Notes: generated by a model from the sequence alone, not told the origin. A DNA stretch of 45,702 bases from an uncultured Prochlorococcus sp. (GCA_902534685.1 CACAQP010000003.1:1-45702); one strand, 5' to 3'. Positions 31,364-41,907 are shown, counted from the stretch's first letter. Program-made: numbers and translations.

Positions 31364-32524
31364 TTAGTAATCTACACCTCTTTTTAAATCAACTCCCAGA
31401 TTTGCATAATGCTTGTGACAAACCATTTCAGAGTAAACATCAGCTAGTTCAAAGTATGAAGGTTCATTTTTACACCTCCCAGTAATTACAACTTCTGTAT
31501 CTGCTGGTTTTTTTAAGAGCGTTTGATGTATTGATTCCACAGGTAACAACTCTAAATCAACAGTTGGATTCAATTCATCTAAAATGATTGTTTTATACAA
31601 TCCAGACAAAATAGCAGCTTTAGCAATTTCCCATGCTCTTTCAGCCTCTACATAATCAATTGATTGTTGCTGACCTCTCCAAACGATGGCATCTCTGCCT
31701 GAACGCAAATGATCTACTAAATGAGGGTAACTCTCTCTCAAAGCTTCTATGGCAGCATCTTCGGTATATCCATTTCCACCTTTTAACCACTGCAATATTA
31801 AAACTCTATGACTTTTATCTTGAGATATTCCTTTACCGATAGCTTGAAGAGCCTTACCGAGTGCACTTGTCGATTTACCCTTTCCTTCACCTGTATAAAT
31901 CTCAATTCCACCACTAGAAATACTTTGTCTGCTTAGTTCAGATAAGTCTCCTATCGAACGTGGTCTCATTTCTGAATGGAGTTGAGATATTCTTACCAAA
32001 GAAGAAGGGGCTGCCCTTCCAGTAATAATGATTTCTAATCCATCTGGACGATTTTGAAGAGAATCAACTACTTCATTGATATCAAGCATTCCTAAATCAA
32101 GAACTGGGTTCAACTCATCTAGTACAACTACAGAATAAAGAGAACTTGCAATTGCTCCTTTAGCAATATTCCAACCTCTTTCAGCTTCACCAATATCAAA
32201 CTTAGTGACTTGGTCAGCAGTAAAAAATTCAGATCTTCCTGTCCTAACATGGTCAATTAGATGTGGGAAGCCTCTTTGCAAAGCCTCTATGGCTGAATCC
32301 TCGTCATAAGACCTCTCAGGACCTTTTAAAAATCTTAGAAGTAAAACTCTTGACTGTCTTTTTTCGCATATTCCTAATCCTATTGTCCTAAGTACTACTC
32401 CCAAAGCAGCCTGACTTTTTCCCTTACCCTCTCCATCATAAATATGTAATTGACCTTTTGCTCTTTCTTGACTATCACTTGCAGTGACAATTCCAATTCC
32501 TTTATTTCTACTCGTATTCGCCAA
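31364..32524 (-). CDS. Tandem two-domain CobO/BtuR-like corrinoid adenosyltransferase family protein
   Basis: Two P-loops (IYDGEGKGKSQAALG and IYTGEGKGKSTSALG), two VVLDELNP/IILDELNP Walker B-like motifs, two IIITGR/VVITGR motifs. Confidence 0.88.
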   Translation of the reverse strand: MANTSRNKGIGIVTASDSQERAKGQLHIYDGEGKGKSQAALGVVLRTIGLGICEKRQSRVLLLRFLKGPERSYDEDSAIEALQRGFPHLIDHVRTGRSEFFTADQVTKFDIGEAERGWNIAKGAIASSLYSVVVLDELNPVLDLGMLDINEVVDSLQNRPDGLEIIITGRAAPSSLVRISQLHSEMRPRSIGDLSELSRQSISSGGIEIYTGEGKGKSTSALGKALQAIGKGISQDKSHRVLILQWLKGGNGYTEDAAIEALRESYPHLVDHLRSGRDAIVWRGQQQSIDYVEAERAWEIAKAAILSGLYKTIILDELNPTVDLELLPVESIHQTLLKKPADTEVVITGRCKNEPSYFELADVYSEMVCHKHYANLGVDLKRGVDY

Positions 32525-32632
32525 TTGAACAAAATTAATTAATTTAATCTAATATATAGATAAGAATATTATTAAAGATTTAATAATAAATTCAACCTGT
32601 CTATATGTAATTTGAATTTTAAAGTAATTAAC

Positions 32633-33457
32633 ATGTTCAATCAACTAGAAACTCTCTCTGATGAACAAAGTGAAAAACTTTATACAATTAGAAGGTACAT
32701 AAAGAATCTTGAAAGTGTTTGTATTGCTTATTCCGGAGGAGTTGATAGTGCATTAGTTGCATCATTAGCATTTGAGCAATTAGGTAGCAAAGCAGTTGCA
32801 ATAACTGGTATTTCTCCTGCATTGGCCCATAATCTTCGCGAAGAAGCAAGAAGTCAAGCAAAATGGATTGGAGTAAAGCATTTAGAAATTAAAACATCAG
32901 AATTAGACCAATCAAGTTACAGTAAAAATCCTAAGGATAGGTGCTTTGCATGCAAAAAAGAGCTCCACAGACATACAACATACCTTTCTAAAAAACTTAA
33001 TTACAAGATTGTTTTAGATGGGGTCAATCTTGATGATCTTAAAGATTACAGACCAGGAATACAAGCCTCAAAACAAGCAGGAGTTATCTCTCCCCTTGCA
33101 AAATTTAAATTCTCAAAACAAGACATTAGGGATGTATCAAGAGCATTAGGTTTTCCTTGGTGGGATAAACCTGCTCAACCTTGCTTATCATCAAGATTTC
33201 CTTATGGCCATGAAATAACTAGTGAGCGGCTAAAAATGGTTGAGAAAGCAGAAGAATATCTTAAAGAAGGTGGCTTATCGGAGGTTAGGGTTCGATGCCA
33301 GGGCTCAACTGCAAGAATAGAAATTCCTCAAGATGAATTAAAGCATTTTTTTTACAAATATAATATTAGTGATTTAGTTCATTATTTTTCTAGTTTAGGA
33401 TTTAATTGCACAAGCTTAGATCTTGAAGGATTAATAAGCGGAAAATTAAATAGATAA
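32633..33457 (+). CDS. larE: LarE-type ATP-dependent sacrificial sulfur transferase / PP-loop protein
   Basis: CIAYSGGVDSALVASLA PP-loop, NPKDRCFACKKELH, LDGVNLDDLKDYRPGIQA, PAQPCLSSRFPYG. ORF track starts at 32612; the Met at 32633 is more plausible. Confidence 0.85.
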   Translation: MFNQLETLSDEQSEKLYTIRRYIKNLESVCIAYSGGVDSALVASLAFEQLGSKAVAITGISPALAHNLREEARSQAKWIGVKHLEIKTSELDQSSYSKNPKDRCFACKKELHRHTTYLSKKLNYKIVLDGVNLDDLKDYRPGIQASKQAGVISPLAKFKFSKQDIRDVSRALGFPWWDKPAQPCLSSRFPYGHEITSERLKMVEKAEEYLKEGGLSEVRVRCQGSTARIEIPQDELKHFFYKYNISDLVHYFSSLGFNCTSLDLEGLISGKLNR

Positions 33458-33464
33458 TATTGCA

Positions 33465-33899
33465 TTAAACAGCCGTTCTAATCTGCTTAGGTACTGCTGA
33501 AGGTGGATTTCGCTCAATGATACGCAAAGCATGTTCTTTAGCCATTAAAGATTCAATTAAATACTGACTAGCTAGTTCAGGCATCATATTTTGACCACAA
33601 GTAAAAATATCGACTGCAGAATAATTAGATTCAGGCCAAGTATGTATTGAAATATGAGATTCTGCCAGTAATGCAATTGCAGTGACCCCCTGAGGCTCAA
33701 ATTTATTACTTATCAAATTAAGAACTGTTGCATTTGCTAATTTAGAAGCTCTGTTTAAAATACATCGCAAAAAAGATTCATCATTTAATTTTTCGCAATC
33801 GCATCTATAAAGTTCCAACAAAAGGTGCTTACTTTGATGACTTAATTTTTGCTCATCACTAAACGAACTTAAAAATTGACTTTTTTTGTAGATTTCCAT
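33465..33899 (-). CDS. speD: S-adenosylmethionine decarboxylase proenzyme
   Basis: LLAESHISIHTWPESNYSAVDIFTCG contains the SpeD autoprocessing Glu-Ser site and conserved HTWPE. Confidence 0.92.
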   Translation of the reverse strand: MEIYKKSQFLSSFSDEQKLSHQSKHLLLELYRCDCEKLNDESFLRCILNRASKLANATVLNLISNKFEPQGVTAIALLAESHISIHTWPESNYSAVDIFTCGQNMMPELASQYLIESLMAKEHALRIIERNPPSAVPKQIRTAV

Positions 33900-33951
33900 T
33901 TAAGAAATTTATATGAATATTAGATTAGCTAAAAATCATACTTTTTTGAAA

Positions 33952-35056
33952 TCATAAGTGAATCATTTGTGACGAACCTATGAAAGACTGATTAAACTTA
34001 TCTAAATGGGTCGCACTTATAAAACATTGACTATCTTTGCCAACAGAATTTAATAACAAATTTTGCCTAGTTAAATCTAATTCCGCCAAAACATCATCCA
34101 ATATAAGAATTGGAGGGACATTCAATGTTTTAGTTAATAAATCCAGTTCAGCCATCTTTAAAGCCAAGATAAAAGTCCTTTGCTGTCCTGATGAACCATA
34201 TTTTCTGACTGAAACATTATTGATTAAAAACTCAACATCATCACGATGAGGGCCAAAATTACATTTACCTGTCAATGCTTCTATTGAACGCTGATTTAAG
34301 AGTTGTTCTGCTATTTTTTTACTAATAACTTCTTCTTCTTCTTCTTCTGGACTTATATTTTGTATTCCTGAAAGATAATTTATGTCTATTTGCTCTTTAG
34401 ATTTACTTAAATGATTATGCCAATATTCAACATATGGTTTAATTTTTAATAAAGCCCTTCTTCTGCGCCTAAAAATTCTTGTACTTATTATTGACATTTG
34501 AATATCGAAGCTTTCAACAATATCTGAGGATTGGGTTTTCAAGAAACTTTCCGAACGCCAAAAATGACTTCTTTGCTTTAAAAGCCTGTTAAATCTACTA
34601 ATGAGGTCAAAATATACTGGTTCAAGCTGAGATACGACTTTATCAATCCATGTTCTTCGATAACTTGGTTCACTTCTAACAATATCTATATCATTAGAAC
34701 AGAAACATACACTCCGAATATAATTCTTTATCTCACTCTGTTTTTTCAAGATTGATTCATTGACATAAATCTTTTTAGGGCCTTTTCGGAATAAATTTAA
34801 CTTTAAATCGTCTTTAAAATTTATTTGTCCTAAGACTACAGCCATATCACTTTTATTCTCTATTAAATCTTTATCGCTTAACGCTCTATTAGATTTTAAT
34901 TGACTTAAAAATTCAACCGATTCAAGTAAATTTGACTTACCAATACCGTTACAGCCAAGAACAATTGCTCTTTGCTCTTTTAAATCAATTTCAAAACTTT
35001 TATGGTTCCGAAAATTTTGAATTTTTAATTTATTTAAAAAAATTTTTTTTGTGCAT
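33952..35056 (-). CDS. recF: RecF DNA replication/repair protein; 5' end appears frameshifted
   Basis: ORF track begins at an internal Met (34845). The same frame extends upstream through KIFLNKLKIQNFRNHKSFEIDLKEQRAIVLGCNGIGKSNLLESVEFL (RecF N-terminus with Walker A). The only good ATG (35056-35054) is one base out of frame across an A8T7 run. C-terminal half has PPILILDDVLAELD. Confidence 0.85.
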
Positions 35057-35120
35057 TCAATAATTAAATTAGCTAAGTTTAGAATATTTAGATTTTCTTT
35101 AAAGAAATTGAAAAATTAAA

Positions 35121-35194
35121 GGGCATGTAGCTCAGTTGGATAGAGCATCAGATTCCGGTTCTGAGAGTCGGGGGTTCGAATCCCTCCATGCTCG
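35121..35194 (+). tRNA. tRNA-Arg (anticodon CCG)
   Basis: GGGCATG...CATGCTC acceptor (one G-T pair), TCAGA-TTCCGGT-TCTGA anticodon arm, GGGGGTTCGAATCCCTC T-arm. Confidence 0.94.
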
Positions 35195-35205
35195 TAACAT
35201 AATTT

Positions 35206-35652
35206 TTAAAGTTTATAACCCATTACTCTTATTCCATTTGGATCGAGTATGAATCCATTTTCTTCTAAACTTAGAAACGAAGATACTGGAGCCTGTACAG
35301 AAATACTGCATCCAGGCATTTCTCTATTTATTTTCTCAAGAGTAACTTTAAGCAATATTGAATAATAAAGTTGTTGATTACTTCCTGGCAATGCACTTAA
35401 ATTCCACAAATTAGCATTCAATCCTTTATCTGAAGTAACCCTTACAAAGCCATGTAATTTATTTTTTAATTCATTTTGTATGGTAAAAAAGAAATTACTT
35501 TTCTTAATAGCCTCAGAAAGAGGTTTTGTTGGAAATGTCTCACAACCACAATTCGCTAAAAGTTTGTTAACTTCTTTAGCAGATGGGATTTGTGATGAAT
35601 TAACAAAATAACCTTCTGGAAGAACAAGTTTTTTTTTAGAAAAATATTGCAA
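35206..35652 (-). CDS. GNAT-like acetyltransferase (putative)
   Basis: LHGFVRVTSDKGLNANLWNLSALPGSNQQLYYSILLKVTLEKINREMPGCSISVQAP...FLSLEENGFILDPNGIRVMGY fits a GNAT fold pattern. Confidence 0.55.
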   Translation of the reverse strand: MQYFSKKKLVLPEGYFVNSSQIPSAKEVNKLLANCGCETFPTKPLSEAIKKSNFFFTIQNELKNKLHGFVRVTSDKGLNANLWNLSALPGSNQQLYYSILLKVTLEKINREMPGCSISVQAPVSSFLSLEENGFILDPNGIRVMGYKL

Positions 35653-35655
35653 TTT

Positions 35656-38625
35656 TCAACCTGTATTTCTCATACCAGCTGCTATCCCATTAATAGTTAA
35701 AAGTGCCCCCCTCAATAGTTCACTTCTACTGTAAGCTCTTTTAGATTCATCTTTATCAATAATAAATTCGCTTATTGGGGGTTGTCTTGTCTGGTCTCTT
35801 AGTCTTCTTAAAAGTGAAACCTGCAAAAATCCCAAGGGTATAATTGTTTTATTTCTCAAACTAACTGATGATTTTAAGTCCCTATCAGATTCGAGGAGCT
35901 TATTTTTACCAGTAATTTCAAGTATTAGAGATTTTGTAAGATTATATTCTTTAGAAATTACTTCAAAAATATCATCAAAAGATTCTTTATTTTTCTTACT
36001 GCCAAGAGTATCGACATAATATCTAGCAACTTCCAAATCCACCTTCGATAATGTCATTTCTACCTTAGATATAAGCATCCTGAAAAATGGCCATCTTTGA
36101 TGTAAAACTCTTAATAATTCAATTTGTTGTGGATCTAAATTTAATTCAGATGACAATGCAGTGCCTACTCCAAACCAACTTGGCAGAAGAAATCTACTTT
36201 GTGTCCAACCAAATACCCATGGAATAGCTCTTAAACTGGACAAATCATTTGCACCTTTTTTTCTTCTAGCAGGCCTACTAGATATCTGTAATTTACTTAT
36301 TTCTTCTATTGGAGTTACCTCTTGAAAGAAATTTAATAAATCAGGATTTTCATGCACTAATTTTCTGTAATGAGACCTCGATGTTTCTGCCAACCTAGAC
36401 ATTAATTGATTCCATTCTGGAGTAGCATCAAGTCTATTATTTACTAAACTATTTTGAATCACCGCTGTAGTGACAGTCTCAAGATTGTACAAAGCCAGTT
36501 CCGGAAGACTATATTTAGATGCCAAAACTTCACCTTGCTCTGTTATTTTTATTCGTCCTTTTAAAGTACCGCTTGGTTGGGCCAATATTGCCTGATAGGC
36601 TGGCCCTCCTCCTCTACCTACAGAACCACCCCTTCCATGAAAAAGTCTTAGCAATATGTTATTTCTACTTGAAAGATTTTGCAGCGCTATTTGGGCTCTA
36701 TGAATTTCCCAATTACTTGAAACAAACCCCGAATCTTTATTACTATCAGAGTATCCAAGCATTAATTCTTGCAGAGGCTTAAAAGATTCTCCAACTTTTG
36801 GCAATAATGATCTATAGAAATCTAATTTAAACAACTTTTCCATTACTTCTGGGGCTCTTTTAAGGTCTTCTACAGTTTCAAAAAGAGGAACAACTAATAA
36901 TTTTGACTTTTGTGAATTTTGATCAAGAAGTCCCGTTTCTTTTGCCAGTAAGAGAACTTCGAGCAAATCAGATGCACTATGACTCATTGAAATTACATAA
37001 GAATGACAAATGCGACTTCCAAATTCTTGCTGTAGTCTCTTAACCATTTTAAAAACTGAAAATGTTTCTTCTGTAGTTTTTGTCCAGTTAACATCAGATG
37101 GAATAAGAGGCCTTTTTGTATTTAATTCGTCTATAAGCCATTTAATTTTCTCTTCCTCAGACATCTGGTCATATTGAACAGATAAATCAAGATACTTTGT
37201 AAGTTCTTGTATAGCGTCACTATGTCTTGTACTTTCTTGACGAATATCTAAACTTGCTAAAGAAAATCCAAAAATATGAACCTGAGTAAGTAAGGTATTT
37301 ACAGAGTCGCATGTTAAATCTGTACTTATCAGACTATTTTTAATTAATTCGAGATCATAAGTAAATTCGTTGACTGACTTGTAATATAAATTCTCAACTT
37401 TATCTATATTTTTGTTATCAGTTTCTCCCTCTAAATCAAATTTCCATCCATTATCAGCTAGTAAATTATTTCTTTCTTGAGTTAACCTTAATTTTTCTAA
37501 AATATAACTTAATTTCAATCTGTAAGGTTCTGATCTATACCTTGTTGCCCTTGCTTCATAGATTTCTGGGAACTTAACTCTATCCGTTTCAAGTGATTCT
37601 AATAGTGAAGAGCTGACTTGACTCCATTGCATCGAGACACTTAACTGATCTCTAAGATTTGATATCGCATTAATATATCTTTCCAACATCAACTGCCTTT
37701 GGTAGCACGCAGTTCTCCATGTTATCTCAGGAGTAACCGATGGATTACCATCCCTATCGGAGCCTACCCAAGAACCGAAATTACAAAAAGATTCAGAGGG
37801 CAACTGAACATCTGGATAATTTTCGGTGAGTGCTTCAGTAATCCTACCCCTCAATTGAGGCATCGCATTAAATAAAACTTGTTGAAAATAATGCAAAGCA
37901 TAATCTACTTCATCTAAAACTGATGGTTTAAATTGATGTAATTCATCTGTTCTCCACCAAAGTCTTACTTCCTCTTTTAATTGGGTTTTTAGAGAATTTT
38001 TTTCTTCCTTTGTTAGAAATTGCTCAATCTGTATTTTTTTCAACAAATTTGCTACTCTTGTTTGCTTATGTCTAATCGTATGTCTTACTATTTCAGTTGG
38101 ATGTGCAGTAAAAACTAAACGGATATCCATTTCCTGCAACAACTCTTCTAATTTACCTGGTGGTACATTTAATTTCCTCAGCCTGTAAAATAATTCTCTA
38201 AAAGTCACTGGAGCATTTTGCCTAGCCAATGCTGGAGCAAAAGGATCAAGATTGTCAGGCGATTTTTGAACATCCTTATTGGTAAAGCTTTGAATATATC
38301 TATCTTCCTCAACTCTTTGTTCCAAAATATTTACTAGTTGAAAATACAATGAAAACGCTCTTGCTGCTGCAATGGATTCTGCTAAATCCATAGAATTTAC
38401 AATATCAACTATTTCATTTTTAAAAGTTCTTGAACTATCACCATCAATTTGTTTTGAATAACTTAATTCTTTAAGCTGTATCAATCTCTCTGCTTGATCA
38501 TCTGGGCATTCTTCTCTGAGTACAGATTCCCATAGATCTTCTATTAAAAGACGATTTTTATCGAGTGGATCATTGTTACTTATCAGATCCACGTTATTAT
38601 TTTTTATCTGTCGAAAAGATTCCAT
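35656..38625 (-). CDS. ppc: Phosphoenolpyruvate carboxylase
   Basis: [81 protein letters not shown]-terminal [10 protein letters not shown]. Confidence 0.98.
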   Translation of the reverse strand: MESFRQIKNNNVDLISNNDPLDKNRLLIEDLWESVLREECPDDQAERLIQLKELSYSKQIDGDSSRTFKNEIVDIVNSMDLAESIAAARAFSLYFQLVNILEQRVEEDRYIQSFTNKDVQKSPDNLDPFAPALARQNAPVTFRELFYRLRKLNVPPGKLEELLQEMDIRLVFTAHPTEIVRHTIRHKQTRVANLLKKIQIEQFLTKEEKNSLKTQLKEEVRLWWRTDELHQFKPSVLDEVDYALHYFQQVLFNAMPQLRGRITEALTENYPDVQLPSESFCNFGSWVGSDRDGNPSVTPEITWRTACYQRQLMLERYINAISNLRDQLSVSMQWSQVSSSLLESLETDRVKFPEIYEARATRYRSEPYRLKLSYILEKLRLTQERNNLLADNGWKFDLEGETDNKNIDKVENLYYKSVNEFTYDLELIKNSLISTDLTCDSVNTLLTQVHIFGFSLASLDIRQESTRHSDAIQELTKYLDLSVQYDQMSEEEKIKWLIDELNTKRPLIPSDVNWTKTTEETFSVFKMVKRLQQEFGSRICHSYVISMSHSASDLLEVLLLAKETGLLDQNSQKSKLLVVPLFETVEDLKRAPEVMEKLFKLDFYRSLLPKVGESFKPLQELMLGYSDSNKDSGFVSSNWEIHRAQIALQNLSSRNNILLRLFHGRGGSVGRGGGPAYQAILAQPSGTLKGRIKITEQGEVLASKYSLPELALYNLETVTTAVIQNSLVNNRLDATPEWNQLMSRLAETSRSHYRKLVHENPDLLNFFQEVTPIEEISKLQISSRPARRKKGANDLSSLRAIPWVFGWTQSRFLLPSWFGVGTALSSELNLDPQQIELLRVLHQRWPFFRMLISKVEMTLSKVDLEVARYYVDTLGSKKNKESFDDIFEVISKEYNLTKSLILEITGKNKLLESDRDLKSSVSLRNKTIIPLGFLQVSLLRRLRDQTRQPPISEFIIDKDESKRAYSRSELLRGALLTINGIAAGMRNTG

Positions 38626-38678
38626 ATAATTATTATGTCACAAGTGAAAATATTCAGATCAAATGTTTATTTAAATAA

Positions 38679-39797
38679 TCAAACATTCTCGCCTTCACTC
38701 CTAATCATATCTTCGATAGAAATTTTCATTATTTGCTCAATAGAAAGACCTTTTTCATATTGATTTATCCATTTCATAGATTGATTACCTTCTGCCAGAA
38801 CTTTATATATAGGATTCAAAAGATGTTTCATACCAAAATTTTCTGCTGTGGATGACAAATCTGATAATAAGTTCTGAATCCATTCTCTACAAATAACTTT
38901 TTTGCCATCTTGCCAATGAATTAATTCTGAATTTAGACTATCTTTGGCAGCATTAGTTTCATTTTGATCACAAATTTCTGATAATTTATCAATAGAAAAA
39001 AAACTGGAATTCAAAGGATCTAAAGTATTGATATTTTCAAAAAGATTCAAAATCCTTAGTTCAATCATGGCCGTTATGCCTAAGAGCAAGTTAATATCAT
39101 AAATAAAATCACAAATTCTTAATTCCAAACGGTCAAGAATTAATGGTCTTTGGGGACCATTTGGTCTGATTGAAGACCAAAAATGCCTGATATTTTGCAT
39201 ATTTTTATTAGCTATATTTTCCTCGATCCAATCGATATAAGAATTATGATTTACAAAAAAAGGAATCTTACTTGGTGTTTTAGGAAACTGCATCCATCTC
39301 TGAGAGTGATTCTCCGTAATCTTATTATTTAAAAAAGGTGAACTAGCACTTAGGGATAGATATAAAGCTGCCTCAGATCTTATTAGTCTAATAGCCGCAA
39401 AAAGCTTATCTAAATCTTCTATTCCTATGTTTATATGTACACTTGAAGTTGCAATAGAGGTTCCATAATTGTCTTGTATAAATTGATGATAAACATTATC
39501 AATATCCGATCTTTGAAATTGAATATCGTGTTTAAAACAAAGAGTAGATGAAGGAATGATTGTTAACTCTTTTTTATTGAGCCATCTTCTTAACTTTTTT
39601 CTTGGATTTATTAATTTCTCATATAAAAAATTGTAGTCCTTATCAGGTGTTGTTATATATTCAACGTTTCTGTTATCTGGCTCTTTGACAAAATCAGGAA
39701 ATTTTTTCTCAATTTCAGCCGAAACACCAACATGAGAATCTAAAGAACCTGTGAAAAGTTCTACCTCAAAACCCTTATAAAGATTATTTTGACTCAT
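38679..39797 (-). CDS. gshA: Glutamate-cysteine ligase, cyanobacterial type
   Basis: KGFEVELFTGSLDSHVGVSAEIEKKFPDFVKEPDNRNVEYITTP...TSSVHINIGIEDLDKLFAAIRLIRSEAALYLSLSASSPF. Confidence 0.87.
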   Translation of the reverse strand: MSQNNLYKGFEVELFTGSLDSHVGVSAEIEKKFPDFVKEPDNRNVEYITTPDKDYNFLYEKLINPRKKLRRWLNKKELTIIPSSTLCFKHDIQFQRSDIDNVYHQFIQDNYGTSIATSSVHINIGIEDLDKLFAAIRLIRSEAALYLSLSASSPFLNNKITENHSQRWMQFPKTPSKIPFFVNHNSYIDWIEENIANKNMQNIRHFWSSIRPNGPQRPLILDRLELRICDFIYDINLLLGITAMIELRILNLFENINTLDPLNSSFFSIDKLSEICDQNETNAAKDSLNSELIHWQDGKKVICREWIQNLLSDLSSTAENFGMKHLLNPIYKVLAEGNQSMKWINQYEKGLSIEQIMKISIEDMIRSEGENV

Positions 39798-41314
39798 TTA
39801 TCCAAACAGGCTAATGCTTTAAGTATCCCCTTGGCTTTATTTATAGTCTCTTGATATTCATTTTCAGGAAAAGAATCAGCAACTATTCCAGCTCCTGCCT
39901 GAACTGAAACATCATATTTCCCATCTCTTGAGGGTTTAACAATCATAGTTCTTATTGTGATTGCCGTATTTAATGCACCATTAACATCAATAGATCCGTA
40001 AACACCAGCATAAGGTCCTCTAGCATCTTTTTCAAAGTCTTTAATTAATTGCATAGCTCTTATTTTTGGCGCGCCAGTTACTGTCCCAGCGGGAAAAGAT
40101 GCTTTTAGCAAATCCCAAACATCAGCGTTATTTTTTAAAATTCCCTCAACTTCACTAACTATATGCATAACATGTGAATATTTCTCAATAACCATTAAAT
40201 CCTTGACCTTTACAGTACCAATTTCACAAACTCTTCCAAGATCATTTCTCCCAAGATCAATTAGCATTACATGCTCAGCTATCTCTTTTGGATCTTTTAA
40301 TAAATCCTTTTCTAATTCCAAGTCTTGTTGATTATCAATCCCTCTAGGTCTTGTACCAGCTATTGGTCTTAAGCTTGCGACAATCTGATTATTTTTATTT
40401 TTTTCAGCTTTAACCATTACTTCAGGACTTGAACCTATTAGATACCATGAGCCAAAATCAAAAAATGACATGTACGGAGATGGATTAACCATCCTCAAAC
40501 TCCTATATAAATTAAAAGGATCATTATTGACTTGAGCTTGGAATCTCTGACTTATTACTATTTGAAAGATATCTCCTTTTCTTATGTATTCTTTAGCAGA
40601 GATAACTGCATCCTCAAAATCTTTTTTCTTCCAATTACTTTTTAAATCTAAATTCAAATTCTCATTTTCATTCCAATCTAAAAACTCGTTTTCTTTTAAA
40701 GGAACTCTCATTAAATTTCTAGTTTTCTGAATTTTAGAAATTGAGTTTTGATACAATTCTTCAATCGAGGACTCTTTTAAAAAAGTTGTATCTGCATAAA
40801 CCACTGCAGTAATACATCTTTTTATTTGATCAAAAACAACTAACTGATCAAAAAACATCCAAGAACCATAAGGAATATTGTTTTCTGGTATTTCATTTAT
40901 TGGAACGCTTGGTTCTATTCGATTTATTAATTCATAACCCCAAGAGCCATATAACTGTCCAATTGAAGGCAAGTCATCAAACATAGTTGATTTATATTCA
41001 TTGGTCCAACTTCTTAAAATATCAAAAGGATCCCCTTTATGTTTTTCCGTTTTGCCATTACTCCAAGTTTTTACTATTTCTTCTCCATAACAAACTGCTT
41101 CCCACAGAGGTTTAGTAGCAACAATACTCCACCTACCCAAACTTTCTCCACCTTCAACAGACTCAAGAAAAACACCATGGGTATCTTTTGAAGATAATTT
41201 CAACCAAGTCGACAATGGAGTCTCTAAATCTGCTGGCCAAGTTTGAGTAATAGGTATAAAATTTTTACCTTCCTTGTAAGCCTTTAAAAAACTATCTTTT
41301 TGTGAGCTGATCAT
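39794..41314 (-). CDS. trpE: Anthranilate synthase component I
   Basis: GDIFQIVISQRFQ...NPSPYMSFFDFGSWYLIGSSPEVMVK...RPIAGTRPRG...LIDLGRNDLGRVCEIGTVKV...FPAGTVTGAPKIRAMQLI. Confidence 0.93.
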   Translation of the reverse strand: MISSQKDSFLKAYKEGKNFIPITQTWPADLETPLSTWLKLSSKDTHGVFLESVEGGESLGRWSIVATKPLWEAVCYGEEIVKTWSNGKTEKHKGDPFDILRSWTNEYKSTMFDDLPSIGQLYGSWGYELINRIEPSVPINEIPENNIPYGSWMFFDQLVVFDQIKRCITAVVYADTTFLKESSIEELYQNSISKIQKTRNLMRVPLKENEFLDWNENENLNLDLKSNWKKKDFEDAVISAKEYIRKGDIFQIVISQRFQAQVNNDPFNLYRSLRMVNPSPYMSFFDFGSWYLIGSSPEVMVKAEKNKNNQIVASLRPIAGTRPRGIDNQQDLELEKDLLKDPKEIAEHVMLIDLGRNDLGRVCEIGTVKVKDLMVIEKYSHVMHIVSEVEGILKNNADVWDLLKASFPAGTVTGAPKIRAMQLIKDFEKDARGPYAGVYGSIDVNGALNTAITIRTMIVKPSRDGKYDVSVQAGAGIVADSFPENEYQETINKAKGILKALACLDK

Positions 41315-41373
41315 ACTAATAATGTCAACCCAAATTATAATTATTTTCTTGTTTTATATCAACTTTAAGGAAG

Positions 41374-41796
41374 TTAATCAAATGTATTCTTAGTTGTAAA
41401 TTTCAAACCCGCTGGATTAGGATTCTCACCTATTCTTCTAGGATTATGACCAACTTTCTCTCTTCCTTCATTTACTTTTTCAGAGAAAACACCATCTTTT
41501 GGATGTAAAAATTCAATATCGCCACCTGGAAAAATTCTGTAGATTTTAAAATCTTCAATTCTTGGTTTAAAGGCTCTTAATTGTGTCCCTAATGCAAGGC
41601 ATTGTTCTTTTCTTGCAAAGTACATTAAATTATCCCCTTCATTCATAATAGCCGCTCCACCAGTGGGCAATTCAAATGCTTGTTCTTTTGAACTTTTCCA
41701 TACAATTGCATATTTTTCTTCGGTCTCTGCTGAGTTTAATAAACCCCCAGTGCTTCCTATATGCTTTGGAAATTGACCAACTAAAGTTTCAGTCAT
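41374..41796 (-). CDS. psaD: Photosystem I reaction center subunit II
   Basis: [100 protein letters not shown]. Confidence 0.98.
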   Translation of the reverse strand: MTETLVGQFPKHIGSTGGLLNSAETEEKYAIVWKSSKEQAFELPTGGAAIMNEGDNLMYFARKEQCLALGTQLRAFKPRIEDFKIYRIFPGGDIEFLHPKDGVFSEKVNEGREKVGHNPRRIGENPNPAGLKFTTKNTFD

Positions 41797-41859
41797 CCTA
41801 GATTTTGAGTTATTTATAATAAGAAATTAGCATTCATATTTTGCAAAATTCGAAATTAA

Positions 41860-41873
41860 TAGAAAATTTTCTA
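41860..41873. repeat. 14-bp perfect palindrome TAGAAAATTTTCTA upstream of psaD
   Basis: Direct reading; a second 12-bp palindrome ATTTTGCAAAAT lies at 41838-41849. Confidence 0.6.
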
Positions 41874-41907
41874 CATTATTTAATATATGGGAAACTTGTT
41901 TCTCATT

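Noticed and set aside
34310-34345. Short trinucleotide-like run (ttcttcttcttcttctgg) in recF
   Set aside because: Encodes a Glu-rich stretch (PEEEEEEVI) in frame; low-complexity codon repeat, no sign of a functional microsatellite beyond the CDS.
35121-35194. tRNA-Arg(CCG) as an integration site for a genomic island
   Set aside because: Both flanks are core genes (recF, GNAT/ppc); no integrase or truncated tRNA copy seen.
36519-36782. 87-aa plus-strand ORF inside ppc
   Set aside because: Antisense to the conserved PEPC active-site region; shadow ORF.
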